A model generated the notes under the pieces. The model saw only the letters and a program-made list of their open reading frames with translations. It searched no databases and was not told the DNA's origin. 64,000 nt of DNA from Pseudomonas sp. R5(2019) (GTDB lineage Bacteria; Pseudomonadota; Gammaproteobacteria; Pseudomonadales; Pseudomonadaceae), in NCBI RefSeq assembly GCF_009905435.1, contig NZ_JAAAMT010000023.1, forward strand, positions 1-64,000, read 5' to 3'. A program made the translations under genes and the position numbers. Below are positions 31,965-42,161 of the stretch, piece by piece; position 1 is the first letter of the stretch; each line of letters opens with the position of its first letter.

Positions 31965-34788
31965 AGTGACGCACCTCGCCATCACCGCTGATGTTGTCTA
32001 CGCAGCGACCGCAGATTTCCGGATGTTCCGGGTTGACCCCGACGTCTTCGCGGCAGTGCCAGCAACGGGCGCACTTGGCGTGACCGGACTTGACCACCTT
32101 GAGCTTCAGGCCAGCCACTTCGGTCACCACGGCTTCGGCCGGGGCCTGGGCGAAGGGTGCGACGCTGGCGGTCGAGGTGATCAGCACGAAGCGCAGTTCG
32201 TTGCTCAGCTTGCTCAGGTCGGCGCTCAGGGACTCGTCGGCGAACAGGGTCACTTCAGCTTGCAGGTTGCCACCGATGGCCTTGGCCGCGCGCTGGTTTT
32301 CCATTTCCTTGTTGACCGCGGTCTTGACCGCCATGATCCGCTCCCAGTAGGCGCGGTCCAGCTCGAAGCCTTCCGGCAACTCGCTCAGGCCCTGGTACCA
32401 GGTGTTGAGCATGACCGACTCGTTACGCTCGCCCGGCAGGTACTGCCACAGCTCGTCGGCGGTGAAGGCCAGGATCGGCGCGATCCAGCGCACCAGCGCT
32501 TCAGAGATGTGGTACAGCGCGGTCTGGCAGGAACGCCGCGCGGTGCTGTTGGCACCGGTGGTGTACTGACGGTCCTTGATGATGTCCAGGTAGAAACCGC
32601 CCAGCTCCTGCACGCAGAAGTTGTGGATTTTGGAGTAGACGTTCCAGAAGCGGTATTCGCCATAGTGCTCTTCAAGCTCACGCTGCAGCAGCAGGGTGCG
32701 ATCGACGGCCCAGCGGTCCAGCGCCAGCATGTCTTCGGCCGGCAGCAGGTCGGTGGCCGGATTGAAACCGGTCAGGTTCGAGAGCAGGAAGCGTGCAGTG
32801 TTGCGGATACGCCGGTAGGCATCGGCGCTGCGCTGCAGGATCTGCTCGGAAACGGCCATCTCGCCAGAGTAGTCGGTGGCCGAAACCCACAGGCGCATGA
32901 TGTCGGCGCCCAGGGTGTCGTTGACCTTTTGCGGCGCGATCACGTTGCCCAGCGACTTGGACATCTTGCGACCGTTCTCGTCCACGGTGAAACCGTGGGT
33001 CAGCAGCTCGCGGTATGGTGCGTGGTCATCGATGGCACAGCCGGTCAGCAACGAGGAATGGAACCAGCCGCGGTGCTGGTCGGAACCTTCCAGGTACAGG
33101 TCGGCACGCGGGCCGCTGGCGTGGCCCATCGAGTGCGAATCGCGCAGGACGTGCCAGTGAGTGGTGCCCGAATCGAACCAGACGTCGAGGGTGTCGGCGA
33201 TCTTGTCGTACTGGGCAGCCTCGTCACCCAGCAGGGTGGTGGCGTCCAGGTTGAACCAGGCGTCGATGCCTTGCTGCTCGACCAGCTTGGCGACTTCTTC
33301 CATCAGCTCAACGGTGCGCGGGTGCAGCTCGCCGGTCTGCTTGTGCAGGAAAAACGGGATCGGCACACCCCAGTTGCGTTGACGGGAGATGCACCAGTCA
33401 GGACGGTTGGCAATCATCGAATGCAGGCGCGCCTGACCCCAGGTCGGCACGAACCTGGTGTCTTCGATGGCTTTGACCGCGCGCTTGCGCAGGGTTTCGC
33501 CGCTGTTCGGCTGCTTGTCCATGCCCACGAACCACTGCGCGGTGGCGCGGTAGATCAGCGGGGTCTTGTGGCGCCAGCAATGCATGTAGCTGTGGCTGAT
33601 GGTTTCGGTGTGCAGCAGCGAACCGACTTCGGCCAGCTTGTCGACGATGTTCGGGTTGGCCTTCCAGATGAACTGGCCACCGAAGAACTCCAGCGCCTCG
33701 ACGTACACGCCGTTGCTCTGCACCGGGGTCAGGATGTCGTCGTTGACCATGCCGTAGCGCTTGCAGGTCACGAAGTCGTCTTCGCCGTAGGCCGGGGCCG
33801 AGTGAACCACACCGGTACCGGCGCCCAGTTCGACGTAGTCGGCCAGGTACACCGGCGACAGGCGGTCGTAGAACGGATGACGGAAGTTGACCAATTCCAG
33901 TGCCGAGCCCGGTGCGGTGGCCAGCACCGAACCTTCAAGCTTGTATCGGCTCAGGCACGACTCGACCAGTTCTTCAGCCAGTACCAGCAGGCGGTCACCG
34001 ACGTCGACCAGGGCGTAGTTGAACTCTGGGTGAACGTTCAGGGCCTGGTTGGCCGGGATGGTCCACGGGGTGGTGGTCCAGATCACGATCGCGGCCGGCT
34101 TGGCCAGCGAGCCCAGACCGAAAGCGGCAGCCAGCTTGGCTTCATCGGCAATCGGGAAGGCCACGTCGATGGTGGAGGATTTCTTGTCGGCGTATTCGAC
34201 TTCTGCTTCGGCCAGGGCCGAACCGCAATCGAAGCACCAGTTCACAGGCTTGAGGCCCTTGAACACGAAGCCGTTCTTGACCATTTCCGCCAGGGCGCGA
34301 ATTTCGCCGGCTTCGTTGGAGAAGTTCATGGTCTTGTACGGGTTGGACCAGTCACCCAGCACGCCCAGACGGATGAATTCGGACTTCTGCCCTTCGATCT
34401 GCTCCGCCGCGTAGGCACGGCACAGCTCGCGGGTTTTTTCGGCGGTCAGGTGCTTGCCGTGGGTCACTTCGACCTTGTGTTCGATCGGCAGGCCATGGCA
34501 GTCCCAGCCCGGCACGTACGGCGCGTCAAAACCGGCGAGGGTCTTGGAGCGGATGATCATGTCCTTGAGAATCTTGTTGACCGCATGACCGATGTGAATG
34601 CTGCCGTTGGCGTACGGAGGGCCGTCGTGCAGGACGAACTTTGGACGATCCTTGCCAATTTCGCGAAGCTTCTGGTACAGGCCAATGCTGTCCCAGCGCT
34701 GCAAGGTTTGCGGCTCGCGCTGGGGCAGGCCGGCCTTCATCGGGAAGGCGGTGTCCGGAAGGTTTAGCGTGGCTTTGTAGTCGGTCAT
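31957..34788 (-). CDS. ileS: Isoleucyl-tRNA synthetase
   Basis: This is a 943-residue class Ia synthetase with HIGH at residues 65-68, the KMSKS loop near 608, an editing domain between them, and a C-terminal zinc finger (CARCWHC...ICGRC). Length is that of the bacterial type that is sensitive to mupirocin. The ATG overlaps the ribF stop by 4 bases. Confidence 0.98.
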   Translation of the reverse strand: MTDYKATLNLPDTAFPMKAGLPQREPQTLQRWDSIGLYQKLREIGKDRPKFVLHDGPPYANGSIHIGHAVNKILKDMIIRSKTLAGFDAPYVPGWDCHGLPIEHKVEVTHGKHLTAEKTRELCRAYAAEQIEGQKSEFIRLGVLGDWSNPYKTMNFSNEAGEIRALAEMVKNGFVFKGLKPVNWCFDCGSALAEAEVEYADKKSSTIDVAFPIADEAKLAAAFGLGSLAKPAAIVIWTTTPWTIPANQALNVHPEFNYALVDVGDRLLVLAEELVESCLSRYKLEGSVLATAPGSALELVNFRHPFYDRLSPVYLADYVELGAGTGVVHSAPAYGEDDFVTCKRYGMVNDDILTPVQSNGVYVEALEFFGGQFIWKANPNIVDKLAEVGSLLHTETISHSYMHCWRHKTPLIYRATAQWFVGMDKQPNSGETLRKRAVKAIEDTRFVPTWGQARLHSMIANRPDWCISRQRNWGVPIPFFLHKQTGELHPRTVELMEEVAKLVEQQGIDAWFNLDATTLLGDEAAQYDKIADTLDVWFDSGTTHWHVLRDSHSMGHASGPRADLYLEGSDQHRGWFHSSLLTGCAIDDHAPYRELLTHGFTVDENGRKMSKSLGNVIAPQKVNDTLGADIMRLWVSATDYSGEMAVSEQILQRSADAYRRIRNTARFLLSNLTGFNPATDLLPAEDMLALDRWAVDRTLLLQRELEEHYGEYRFWNVYSKIHNFCVQELGGFYLDIIKDRQYTTGANSTARRSCQTALYHISEALVRWIAPILAFTADELWQYLPGERNESVMLNTWYQGLSELPEGFELDRAYWERIMAVKTAVNKEMENQRAAKAIGGNLQAEVTLFADESLSADLSKLSNELRFVLITSTASVAPFAQAPAEAVVTEVAGLKLKVVKSGHAKCARCWHCREDVGVNPEHPEICGRCVDNISGDGEVRHYA

Positions 34789-35735
34789 TTCAGGCTCTTT
34801 GTTAGCGGTTGGCTGTGCCAGTGGGCACGAGCGGCGGCGACATCCGCATCGATCGCCGACTTCAGCGCCTCCAGGGAGGCGAAACGCTGCTCATCACGCA
34901 GCTTTTGGTGGAAGGCCACCGTCAAACGCCGGCTATAAAGATCGCCGGCAAAGTCCAGGAGGTGTATTTCCAGGTGGGCACTGCCGTCTCCGGAAACGGT
35001 CGGGCGCACGCCGATGTTGGCGACCCCCGGCCACGGTGTGCCGTCGATCTCGGCGCTGACCAGGTAAACCCCGGCCAAGGGCACGCGACGGCGCTTGAGC
35101 TGGATGTTGGCGGTCGGCCAACCCAGCTGCCGTGCCAGCTTCTGGCCATGCAGCACCCGCCCGGCAATCCGGTACGGACGCCCCAGCAGTTGCTCGGCCA
35201 GGGCAAAATCGGCATTGGCCAGCGCCTTGCGCACCTGGGTGCTGCTGACGCGCACATCGGCCAGCTCGACGGTCTGCGCCGCCTCCACGGTAAAACCCTG
35301 CACGCAGCCTGCCTGCAGGAGAAAATCGAAATCGCCCAGCCGGTCGCAGCCGAAGCGGAAGTCGTCACCGACCTCCAGATGGCGAACTCCCAGGCCGTCG
35401 ACCAGGATGGTATCGACGAACTCGGAGGCGCTGAGCTTGCTCAGGCGCTGGTTGAAGGCCAGGCACAGGACCCGGTCCACGCCCTCCTCGGCCAGCAGCG
35501 CGATCTTGTCGCGCAGCCGGGCCAGACGCGCCGGAGCGGTCTGGGGGGCAAAGTATTCACGCGGCTGCGGCTCGAAAATCACCACGCAGCTGGGCACGCC
35601 CAACTCCGCCGCTCGCTCGCGCAGTCGCGCCAGGATAGCCTGGTGACCACGGTGAACACCGTCAAAGTTGCCAATAGTGGCGACACAGCCCCGATGCTGG
35701 GGCCGCAGGTTGTGAAGGCCTCGAACCAGCTGCAT
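34785..35735 (-). CDS. ribF: Bifunctional riboflavin kinase / FAD synthetase
   Basis: This 316-residue enzyme makes FMN and FAD from riboflavin. The N-terminal nucleotidyl-transferase domain has GNFDGVHRGH and the C-terminal kinase domain has GWPTANIQL. The ATG at 35735 (MQLVRGLHNLRP) fits the family start. An ATG at 35753 is an alternative. It is the first gene of the ileS-lspA-fkpB-ispH run. Confidence 0.95.
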   Translation of the reverse strand: MQLVRGLHNLRPQHRGCVATIGNFDGVHRGHQAILARLRERAAELGVPSCVVIFEPQPREYFAPQTAPARLARLRDKIALLAEEGVDRVLCLAFNQRLSKLSASEFVDTILVDGLGVRHLEVGDDFRFGCDRLGDFDFLLQAGCVQGFTVEAAQTVELADVRVSSTQVRKALANADFALAEQLLGRPYRIAGRVLHGQKLARQLGWPTANIQLKRRRVPLAGVYLVSAEIDGTPWPGVANIGVRPTVSGDGSAHLEIHLLDFAGDLYSRRLTVAFHQKLRDEQRFASLEALKSAIDADVAAARAHWHSQPLTKSLK

Positions 35736-35855
35736 AACGCGCTTCTTGCTCATAAAGTGGTCGATTATAACCACACACGACGGTTGACGACAGGCGACAC
35801 CATCACCCAAAGCGGCCGAAAGCACAAAACCGACGTTCGGCCCGACCGCCTCCCC

Positions 35856-37394
35856 TTAATGCAACGCCTTGCGGGCGAAATCTTTCAAGCGAAAACCGAG
35901 TACCAGCAGCGTGCCGAAATACGCCAGCACCCCGGCAAGGACCAGGCCGCCAAGGCGCAGGAAGCGCTCAAGCATCTGCCCCTGCTCCCACGCTGGCATC
36001 AACTGCATCAAACCGAACAGCACAGCGGCCATGACCACCACCGCCACCACCAGCTTGAGCAGAAACCTTGTCCACCCCGGCTGCGGCTGGAACAGCTGCT
36101 GCTGGCGCAACTTCCAGTACAGCAGCCCGGCATTGAGCATGGCGCCGACGCTGATCGCCAGTGCCAGGCCTGCATGTTGCAGGTGGCCGATAAACGCCAG
36201 GTTGAGTAGCTGGGTGCTGATCAGGGTGAAAATGGCGATCTTCACCGGCGTGCGAATGTTCTGCTGCGCGTAGAAGCCGGGCGCCAGGACCTTGATCAGA
36301 ATAATTCCCATCAACCCGACCGCATAGGCGATCAAGGCACGCTGGGTCATGGCCGCGTCAAAGGCACTGAACTTGCCGTACTGGAACAGCGACACCGTCA
36401 GCGGCTCGGCCAGCAGCGCCAGGGCTACCGAGCAGGGCAGCACCAGCACAAAGCACAGGCGCAGGCCCCAGTCGAGAATCCGCGAATATTCATGGCGATC
36501 GCGGTTGGCGTAAGTCTTGGCCAGCGTTGGCAGCAGGATGGTGCCCAGCGCCACGCCCAGCACGCCGGACGGCAGCTCCATCAGGCGATCAGCGTAGTAC
36601 ATCCAGGACACAGAGCCTGCGACCAGGAACGAAGCGAAAATGGTGTTGATGATCAGCGAAATCTGGCTGACCGACACACCCAGGATGGCTGGCAGCATTT
36701 GCTTGAGCACTCGCCAGACCCCAGCGTCACGCAGGTTCAGGCGCGGCAGCACAAGCATGCCGATCTTTTTCAGGTGGGGCAGCTGATACAGCAGTTGCAT
36801 CAGACCGCCGGCCAGCACCGCCCAGCCCAGCGCCATGATCGGCGGGTTGAAATACGGGGTCAGGAACAGCGCAAAAAAGATCATCGCCACGTTCAGCAGC
36901 GTCGGCACGAAGGCCGGCACCGAGAAGCGGTTCCAGGTATTGAGAACCGCTCCCGCCAGCGAAGACAGCGAGATCAGCAATATATAGGGGAAGGTCACCC
37001 GCAGCAGATCGGTGGTGAGCTCGAACTTTTCCGGGCTGGCGACAAAGCCCGGCGCTGTCACCCAGATCACCCAGGGCGCCGCCAGAATCCCCAGCGCCGT
37101 CACCAATGCCAGCGCCAGCGTCAGCAAACCGGAAATATAAGCAATGAAGGTGCGGGTCGCCTCCTCACCCTGCTGGCTCTTGTACTCGGCCAGAATCGGC
37201 ACGAACGCTTGGGAAAACGCGCCTTCGGCGAAGATCCGCCGCAACAGGTTGGGCAGCTTGAAGGCAATAAAGAATGCGTCCGTCGCGGTGCCTGCGCCAA
37301 AGATGCGCGCAAGGATGGTATCGCGCACAAAACCCAATACACGCGAAACCATCGTGATAGAGCTGACCGCGGCCAGAGATTTGAGAAGATTCAT
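35856..37394 (-). CDS. murJ: Lipid II flippase MurJ
   Basis: This is a 512-residue polytopic membrane protein with 14 predicted helices that moves lipid II across the inner membrane for peptidoglycan synthesis. The N-terminus is typical (MVSRVLGFVRDTILARIFGA), with the charged Arg residues used for lipid II binding. The ATG at 37394 is chosen over an upstream in-frame start at 37481. It is divergent from rpsT. Confidence 0.95.
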   Translation of the reverse strand: MNLLKSLAAVSSITMVSRVLGFVRDTILARIFGAGTATDAFFIAFKLPNLLRRIFAEGAFSQAFVPILAEYKSQQGEEATRTFIAYISGLLTLALALVTALGILAAPWVIWVTAPGFVASPEKFELTTDLLRVTFPYILLISLSSLAGAVLNTWNRFSVPAFVPTLLNVAMIFFALFLTPYFNPPIMALGWAVLAGGLMQLLYQLPHLKKIGMLVLPRLNLRDAGVWRVLKQMLPAILGVSVSQISLIINTIFASFLVAGSVSWMYYADRLMELPSGVLGVALGTILLPTLAKTYANRDRHEYSRILDWGLRLCFVLVLPCSVALALLAEPLTVSLFQYGKFSAFDAAMTQRALIAYAVGLMGIILIKVLAPGFYAQQNIRTPVKIAIFTLISTQLLNLAFIGHLQHAGLALAISVGAMLNAGLLYWKLRQQQLFQPQPGWTRFLLKLVVAVVVMAAVLFGLMQLMPAWEQGQMLERFLRLGGLVLAGVLAYFGTLLVLGFRLKDFARKALH

Positions 37395-37565
37395 CGAAAG
37401 ATTTTCGCGCCTGAAGATAAAGAGCGGGCCTGAAGGCATCCGGTTGTGCGATACTCCGCGCCGCAACGCAGACAGAGCCAAAAAATCGCGAGTTTACAGG
37501 TCGTGCGCCAGAAGGGAATCACCCTCTCTGAAGAATGACCACTCAGCGGAACGTCTCAAGCGCCC

Positions 37566-37594
37566 TTGACAAGACTTCAACTCATCGGCATGAT
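37566..37594 (+). promoter_or_regulatory. Sigma-70 promoter of rpsT
   Basis: TTGACA and CATGAT are 17 bases apart, about 50 bases before the rpsT GTG. The perfect -35 fits a strong ribosomal-protein promoter. Confidence 0.6.
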
Positions 37595-37643
37595 TCGCGG
37601 CCTATTTTGTTTGCTATTCCCAAGTCTTTCGAGGAGCTCGACG

Positions 37644-37916
37644 GTGGCCAACTCACCTTCCGCCAAAAAACGTGCAAAACAGGCTGAGAAGCGTCGCAGC
37701 CACAACGCCAGCCTGCGTTCCATGGTTCGCACCTACATCAAGAACGTAGTCAAAGCCATCGACGCAAAAGACGCCGAAAAAGCGCAAGCTGCTTACACTC
37801 TGGCTGTTCCAGTTATCGACCGTATGGCCGATAAAGGCATCATCCACAAGAACAAAGCTGCTCGCCATAAAAGCCGTCTGAATGGCCACGTTAAGGCACT
37901 GAAAGAAGCTGCCTAA
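37644..37916 (+). CDS. rpsT: Ribosomal protein S20
   Basis: This is a 90-residue basic, helical protein of the small ribosomal subunit. It starts with GTG at 37644, six to eight bases after GAGGAG, and reads ANSPSAKKRAKQAEKRR. The non-ATG start is typical of rpsT and allows autogenous control of translation. A terminator follows at 37932. Confidence 0.97.
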   Translation: MANSPSAKKRAKQAEKRRSHNASLRSMVRTYIKNVVKAIDAKDAEKAQAAYTLAVPVIDRMADKGIIHKNKAARHKSRLNGHVKALKEAA

Positions 37917-37931
37917 GCGACACGCTTTGTG

Positions 37932-37958
37932 AAAAACCGACCTCAGGGTCGGTTTTTT
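37932..37958 (+). terminator. Terminator of rpsT
   Basis: AAAAACCGACC and GGTCGGTTTTTT form a perfect hairpin with a T-run, 15 bases after the stop. Confidence 0.92.
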
Positions 37959-38106
37959 ATTGCCTGAAATTTGAACCAGACGGGCATGACACAGGCAAAA
38001 ACCGCTAGTTCAAGCCGATCAGTTCGAAGAAGGGGCACGTATCTTCCCACGATGGGGAGCGCTGGCGGCGCATATCAGAAGCCATGCATAAAATTGCAGG
38101 CCTACT

Positions 38107-38217
38107 GTAGGAGCGGACCCGGCCGCGATGGGGCGCGAAGCGGCCCCGGCATTCTCGGCGACGGACCGGAGAACGTGGGGCTGCTGCGCAGCCCATCGCG
38201 GCCGGGTCCGCTCCTAC
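38107..38217. repeat. REPIN palindrome
   Basis: Two perfect 26-base arms (GTAGGAGCGGACCCGGCCGC... and its complement, 38107-38132 and 38192-38217) surround about 60 bases with smaller stems. It lies between the convergent rpsT and creA genes. I see no gene in the rest of the 37960-38248 gap. Confidence 0.85.
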
Positions 38218-38248
38218 AACGTATCGCGTCGCCCTTGGAATTTGAAGG

Positions 38249-38707
38249 TTACTGCGCCCAGGGCAGGATGGGGATGGCGGTCACGGCGTTTTGCGGGCTG
38301 CCTTCGATCAGGCGATCGCTGTAGACCAGGTACACCAGCGTGTTGCGCTTTTTATCGAGAAAGCGCACCACCTGCATGGTCTTGAACACCAGCGAGGTGC
38401 GCTCCTTGAAGACCTCTTCGCCATCCTTCAACTCTTGCGAGATACGGATCGGCCCGACCTGCCGACAGGCGATGGACGCCTCGGCACGATCTTCAGCCAA
38501 CCCCAGGCCACCCTTCACGCCGCCAGTCTTGGCGCGCGACAGGTAGCAGGTCACACCCTCGACCTTCGGATCATCAAACGCTTCGACTACGATCCGGTCG
38601 TTCGGCCCGACGAATTTGAACACCGTCGAGACCTGGCCGATTTCCTCGGCCGAAGCCAGCAGCGGCAATGCCACCAGCAGGCCCAGCACACCCTTGAGCA
38701 TTCGCAC
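38249..38707 (-). CDS. creA: CreA family periplasmic protein
   Basis: This is a 152-residue protein with a signal peptide (LLVALPLLASA/EEIGQV). It matches CreA, a conserved protein of unknown function. The GTG at 38707 has AGGGAG 7 bases upstream. An ATG two codons later is also possible. A Cys pair (TCYLSR...IACRQVG) could form a disulfide. Confidence 0.88.
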   Translation of the reverse strand: MRMLKGVLGLLVALPLLASAEEIGQVSTVFKFVGPNDRIVVEAFDDPKVEGVTCYLSRAKTGGVKGGLGLAEDRAEASIACRQVGPIRISQELKDGEEVFKERTSLVFKTMQVVRFLDKKRNTLVYLVYSDRLIEGSPQNAVTAIPILPWAQ

Positions 38708-38718
38708 TGTGCGCTCCC

Positions 38719-39837
38719 TTAAACCAGAATCAGATTGTCGCGATGAACCAGCTCGGGCTCTGCAATGTAGCCCAGCAAGCCCTCGATAGCCTCAGACGAT
38801 TGACCGATGATCTTCTGCGCTTCCAACGCGCTGTAGTTGGCCAAGCCACGCGCCACTTCCATGCCATCCGGCGCCACACAGACCACCATTTCGCCACGAC
38901 GAAAGCTGCCCTGAACAACTTTGACACCCACCGGCAGCAAGCTCTTGCCACCCGAGCGCAAGGCCTGGACAGCGCCCGCATCCAGCACCAGGGTGCCACG
39001 GGTCTGCAGATGCCCGGCCAGCCATTGCTTGCGCGCTGCCAGCATGCCGCGCTCTGGCGACAGCAATGTACCGAGGCGCTCGCCTGCCTTGAGCCGATCC
39101 AGTACGCGCTCGATACGCCCACCCACGATGATCGTGTGAGCACCCGAGCGCGCCGCCAGGCGCGCGGCACGCAACTTGGTCTGCATGCCACCGCGACCCA
39201 GCGCACCGCCCGTGCCGCCCGCCACCGCATCCAGCGACGGATCATCGGCGCGCGCTTCGTAAATCAGCTGGGCATCGGGGTTGTTGCGCGGGTCGGCGTC
39301 GAACATGCCGTCGCGGTCGGTCAGGATCACCAGCAGGTCAGCCTCGACCAGATTGGCCACCAGCGCCGCCAGGGTATCGTTGTCGCCGAAGCGGATTTCG
39401 TCGGTGACGACGGTGTCGTTTTCGTTGATGACCGGTATCACACCCAGCTCGACCAGGGTGCGCAAGGTGCTGCGCGCATTCAGATAGCGCTTGCGGTCAG
39501 ACAGGTCGTCATGGGTCAGCAGAATCTGTGCCGTGTGCCGGCCATGCTCGGCAAAGCTCGACTCCCAGGCCTGCACCAGACCCATCTGGCCAATCGAGGC
39601 CGCCGCCTGCAACTCGTTCATGGCACTCGGTCGCTTGACCCAGCCCAAACGGCTCATACCGGCCGCCACCGCCCCGGAGGACACCAGCACCAGCTCGACG
39701 CCCGCCTCATGCAGCGCCACCATTTGCTCGACCCAGACGCCCATTGCGGCGCGATCCAGACCCTTGCCATCAGCCGTCAGCAGGGCACTGCCGATTTTCA
39801 CGACCCAGCGCTGCGCACCCGTCACCTTGTCCCGCAT
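38719..39837 (-). CDS. proB: Glutamate 5-kinase
   Basis: This 372-residue enzyme catalyses the first step of proline synthesis. It has an amino-acid-kinase domain (WVVKIGSALLT, then ITDRDGMFDADPR) and a C-terminal PUA domain (from about 280). Pro feedback inhibition is known for this family. The ATG at 39837 has GGAAGA 3 bases upstream. It follows obg in the same direction. Confidence 0.96.
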   Translation of the reverse strand: MRDKVTGAQRWVVKIGSALLTADGKGLDRAAMGVWVEQMVALHEAGVELVLVSSGAVAAGMSRLGWVKRPSAMNELQAAASIGQMGLVQAWESSFAEHGRHTAQILLTHDDLSDRKRYLNARSTLRTLVELGVIPVINENDTVVTDEIRFGDNDTLAALVANLVEADLLVILTDRDGMFDADPRNNPDAQLIYEARADDPSLDAVAGGTGGALGRGGMQTKLRAARLAARSGAHTIIVGGRIERVLDRLKAGERLGTLLSPERGMLAARKQWLAGHLQTRGTLVLDAGAVQALRSGGKSLLPVGVKVVQGSFRRGEMVVCVAPDGMEVARGLANYSALEAQKIIGQSSEAIEGLLGYIAEPELVHRDNLILV

Positions 39838-39948
39838 CGTCTTCCAACCTATGCCTGCGAGTGACGCGAGCCGGCGCCACCCGTGAAATTGATTCGTAGA
39901 TACCAAAACGCCGCTTTAAAAAAGCGGCGTTTAGTGTACTGCAATGAA

Positions 39949-41169
39949 TCAGTCGCGCACGTAAATGATTTCCGGACCGTCTTCAGCGTCCTCTTCATCC
40001 CAATCGTCATCGTCACCGATGTCGTGCACGCTCTTGACGCCGCTGCGGCGCAGGGCACGCTGGTCATCCAAGGCCTGCAGCTGGGCACGCGCTTCATCTT
40101 CGATACGCTGATCCAGGTCGGCCAGCTCTTCGGCGTAGGCCGGGTCATTGGCCAGACGGTCGGCGCGGTCTTCCAGGTAGCGCATGATGTCGCGGCTCAG
40201 GCGCTCAGTCCCTTCCTTGGCGATGGCCGAGATCACGTAGACCGGGCCTTCCCACTCAAGGCGATCCACCACTTCCTTGACGCGCGCTTCGTGCTCTTCT
40301 TCAAGCAGGGTGTCGCACTTGTTCAGCACCAGCCAGCGATCACGCTCGGCCAGCGACGGGCTGAACTTGACCAGCTCATTGACGATCACCTCGGCGGCGT
40401 CGGCAGCACTGCTTTCGTCGATGGGCGCCATGTCCACGAGGTGCAGCAGCAGACGCGTACGCGCCAGGTGCTTGAGGAAGCGAATCCCCAGGCCAGCGCC
40501 GTCCGAAGCCCCTTCGATCAGGCCCGGAATGTCGGCAACGACGAAGCTTTTCCAGCGATCGACACTGACCACGCCCAGGTTCGGCACCAGCGTGGTGAAC
40601 GGGTAGTCGGCGACTTTCGGCTTGGCCGCCGAAACCGAACGAATAAAGGTACTTTTACCGGCGTTCGGCAAGCCCAGCAGACCGACATCCGCCAGCACTT
40701 TCATTTCCAGCTTCAGGTCGCGCTGCTCGCCCGGCTTGCCCGGCGTGGTCTGGCGCGGCGCACGGTTGGTACTGGACTTGAATCGGGTGTTGCCCAGACC
40801 GTGCCAGCCACCCTGCACCACCATCAGTTTCTGCCCCGGCTTGACCAGGTCTCCGATGATTTCCTGAGTGCTGGCGTCGATCACCGTGGTACCGACCGGA
40901 ACGCGCAGGAACAGATCCTCACCCTTGGCGCCGGTGCAATCGGTACTGCCACCGTTGGAGCCGCGCTGAGCATCGAAATGCCGGGTGTAACGGTAGTCGA
41001 CCAGGGTGTTCAGGTTCTCGTCGGCGACCATGTAGATCGAGCCGCCATCACCACCGTCACCACCATTGGGACCACCATTTTCAATGAATTTTTCCCGCCG
41101 AAAGCTCATGCAGCCATTGCCGCCATCACCGGCTTTCACCCGGATCGAAACTTCATCTACAAACTTCAT
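39949..41169 (-). CDS. obgE: GTPase Obg (CgtA)
   Basis: This 406-residue ribosome-associated GTPase acts in 50S maturation and stress control. It has a glycine-rich Obg fold (GDGGNGCMSF), G1 (GLPNAGKSTF), G3 (DIPG) and G4 (NKCD) motifs, and an acidic C-terminal tail. The ATG at 41169 follows GAGAGG. It is downstream of rplU-rpmA, the usual arrangement. Confidence 0.97.
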   Translation of the reverse strand: MKFVDEVSIRVKAGDGGNGCMSFRREKFIENGGPNGGDGGDGGSIYMVADENLNTLVDYRYTRHFDAQRGSNGGSTDCTGAKGEDLFLRVPVGTTVIDASTQEIIGDLVKPGQKLMVVQGGWHGLGNTRFKSSTNRAPRQTTPGKPGEQRDLKLEMKVLADVGLLGLPNAGKSTFIRSVSAAKPKVADYPFTTLVPNLGVVSVDRWKSFVVADIPGLIEGASDGAGLGIRFLKHLARTRLLLHLVDMAPIDESSAADAAEVIVNELVKFSPSLAERDRWLVLNKCDTLLEEEHEARVKEVVDRLEWEGPVYVISAIAKEGTERLSRDIMRYLEDRADRLANDPAYAEELADLDQRIEDEARAQLQALDDQRALRRSGVKSVHDIGDDDDWDEEDAEDGPEIIYVRD

Positions 41170-41318
41170 AAAAAACGCCTCTCGCCACACGGACGAGCCG
41201 AAAAACACAAAGACATAAGGCTCTTGCAAAAATGAGCGCCGCAGCCCCAATCAACGACCGTAACAACCAGCGCCGGCAGCTCTGACAAACAGCTTTGCAA
41301 GAGACTCACCCCACAAAC

Positions 41319-41347
41319 GAAAAAGCCCCGTCGTGAGACAGGGCTTC
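41319..41347 (-). terminator. Terminator after rpmA
   Basis: On the minus strand, AAGCCCTGTC...GACGGGGCTTTTT forms a hairpin with a T-run between rpmA and obg. Confidence 0.8.
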
Positions 41348-41363
41348 TCCAGCGATCGCGCGA

Positions 41364-41621
41364 TTAAGCCGCGACAACGCTCACGTAACGACGACCGAAG
41401 GCGCCTTTTACTTCAAACTTGATCACGCCTTCGATTTTAGCGAAGAGAGTGTGATCTTTACCCATGCCAACGCCGTAGCCAGCGTGGAATTGGGTGCCGC
41501 GCTGACGCACGATGATGTTGCCGGCCTTGATGACCTGGCCGCCATACATCTTCACGCCAAGGCGTTTGGCTTCTGAGTCGCGACCGTTACGGGTACTACC
41601 ACCAGCTTTTTTGTGTGCCAT
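41364..41621 (-). CDS. rpmA: Ribosomal protein L27
   Basis: This is an 85-residue large-subunit protein ([20 protein letters not shown]). The N-terminus lacks a cleavable extension and reaches the peptidyl-transferase centre. It is co-transcribed with rplU. Confidence 0.98.
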
Positions 41622-41656
41622 GAGTTCAATTCTCCTAGTGAGGAATTAGGCTGAAA

Positions 41657-41971
41657 TTAAGCCTGAATACCGGTGATTTTGATCTCGGTGTACCACTGGC
41701 GGTGGCCCATACGCTTCATGTGGTGCTTACGACGACGGAACTTGATGATGCGGACTTTATCGTGACGACCCTGGGAGATCACTTCAGCCACAACGGTAGC
41801 GCCAGCAACAACTGGAGCGCCGATATTCACGTCGTCACCGTTGGCGACCAACAGAACGCGATCAAAGGTAATGGATTCGCCGGTAGCGACTTCCAGTTTT
41901 TCGATCTTCAGGTATTCACCTGGGGCGACCTTGTATTGCTTGCCGCCAGTAACGATTACTGCATAAGACAT
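41657..41971 (-). CDS. rplU: Ribosomal protein L21
   Basis: This is a 104-residue protein starting MSYAVIVTGGKQYKV at the ATG at 41971. It has the basic stretch KFRRRKHHMKRMGHRQ near the C-terminus, which binds 23S rRNA. It is the first gene of the rplU-rpmA operon. Confidence 0.98.
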   Translation of the reverse strand: MSYAVIVTGGKQYKVAPGEYLKIEKLEVATGESITFDRVLLVANGDDVNIGAPVVAGATVVAEVISQGRHDKVRIIKFRRRKHHMKRMGHRQWYTEIKITGIQA

Positions 41972-42103
41972 GGTATTTCTCCGATAATCCTGCTCACCCA
42001 GCTCTTTATAAGTAGAGTAGTCGGCTGGCATGGCTGCACAGGGCTGGAAAGGCCCGCATGCAATTGCGTAAGGCAGGTGCTGCCCAGGAAGTTAGGGTGC
42101 GCG

Positions 42104-42132
42104 ATTGTACGCAAGCGCCTGGCAGCTTGCAA
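42104..42132 (-). promoter_or_regulatory. Sigma-70 promoter of rplU-rpmA
   Basis: On the minus strand TTGCAA and TACAAT are 17 bases apart, followed by GC-rich CGCGCACCC. This fits a stringently controlled ribosomal promoter. Confidence 0.65.
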
Positions 42133-42161
42133 GTGCAGGCCCAATGCCGCAGGCGCTCGCC

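Noticed and set aside
31879..34767. A 962-codon plus-strand frame opposite ileS
   Set aside because: It is fully antisense to a complete, conserved ileS and results from third-position GC bias.
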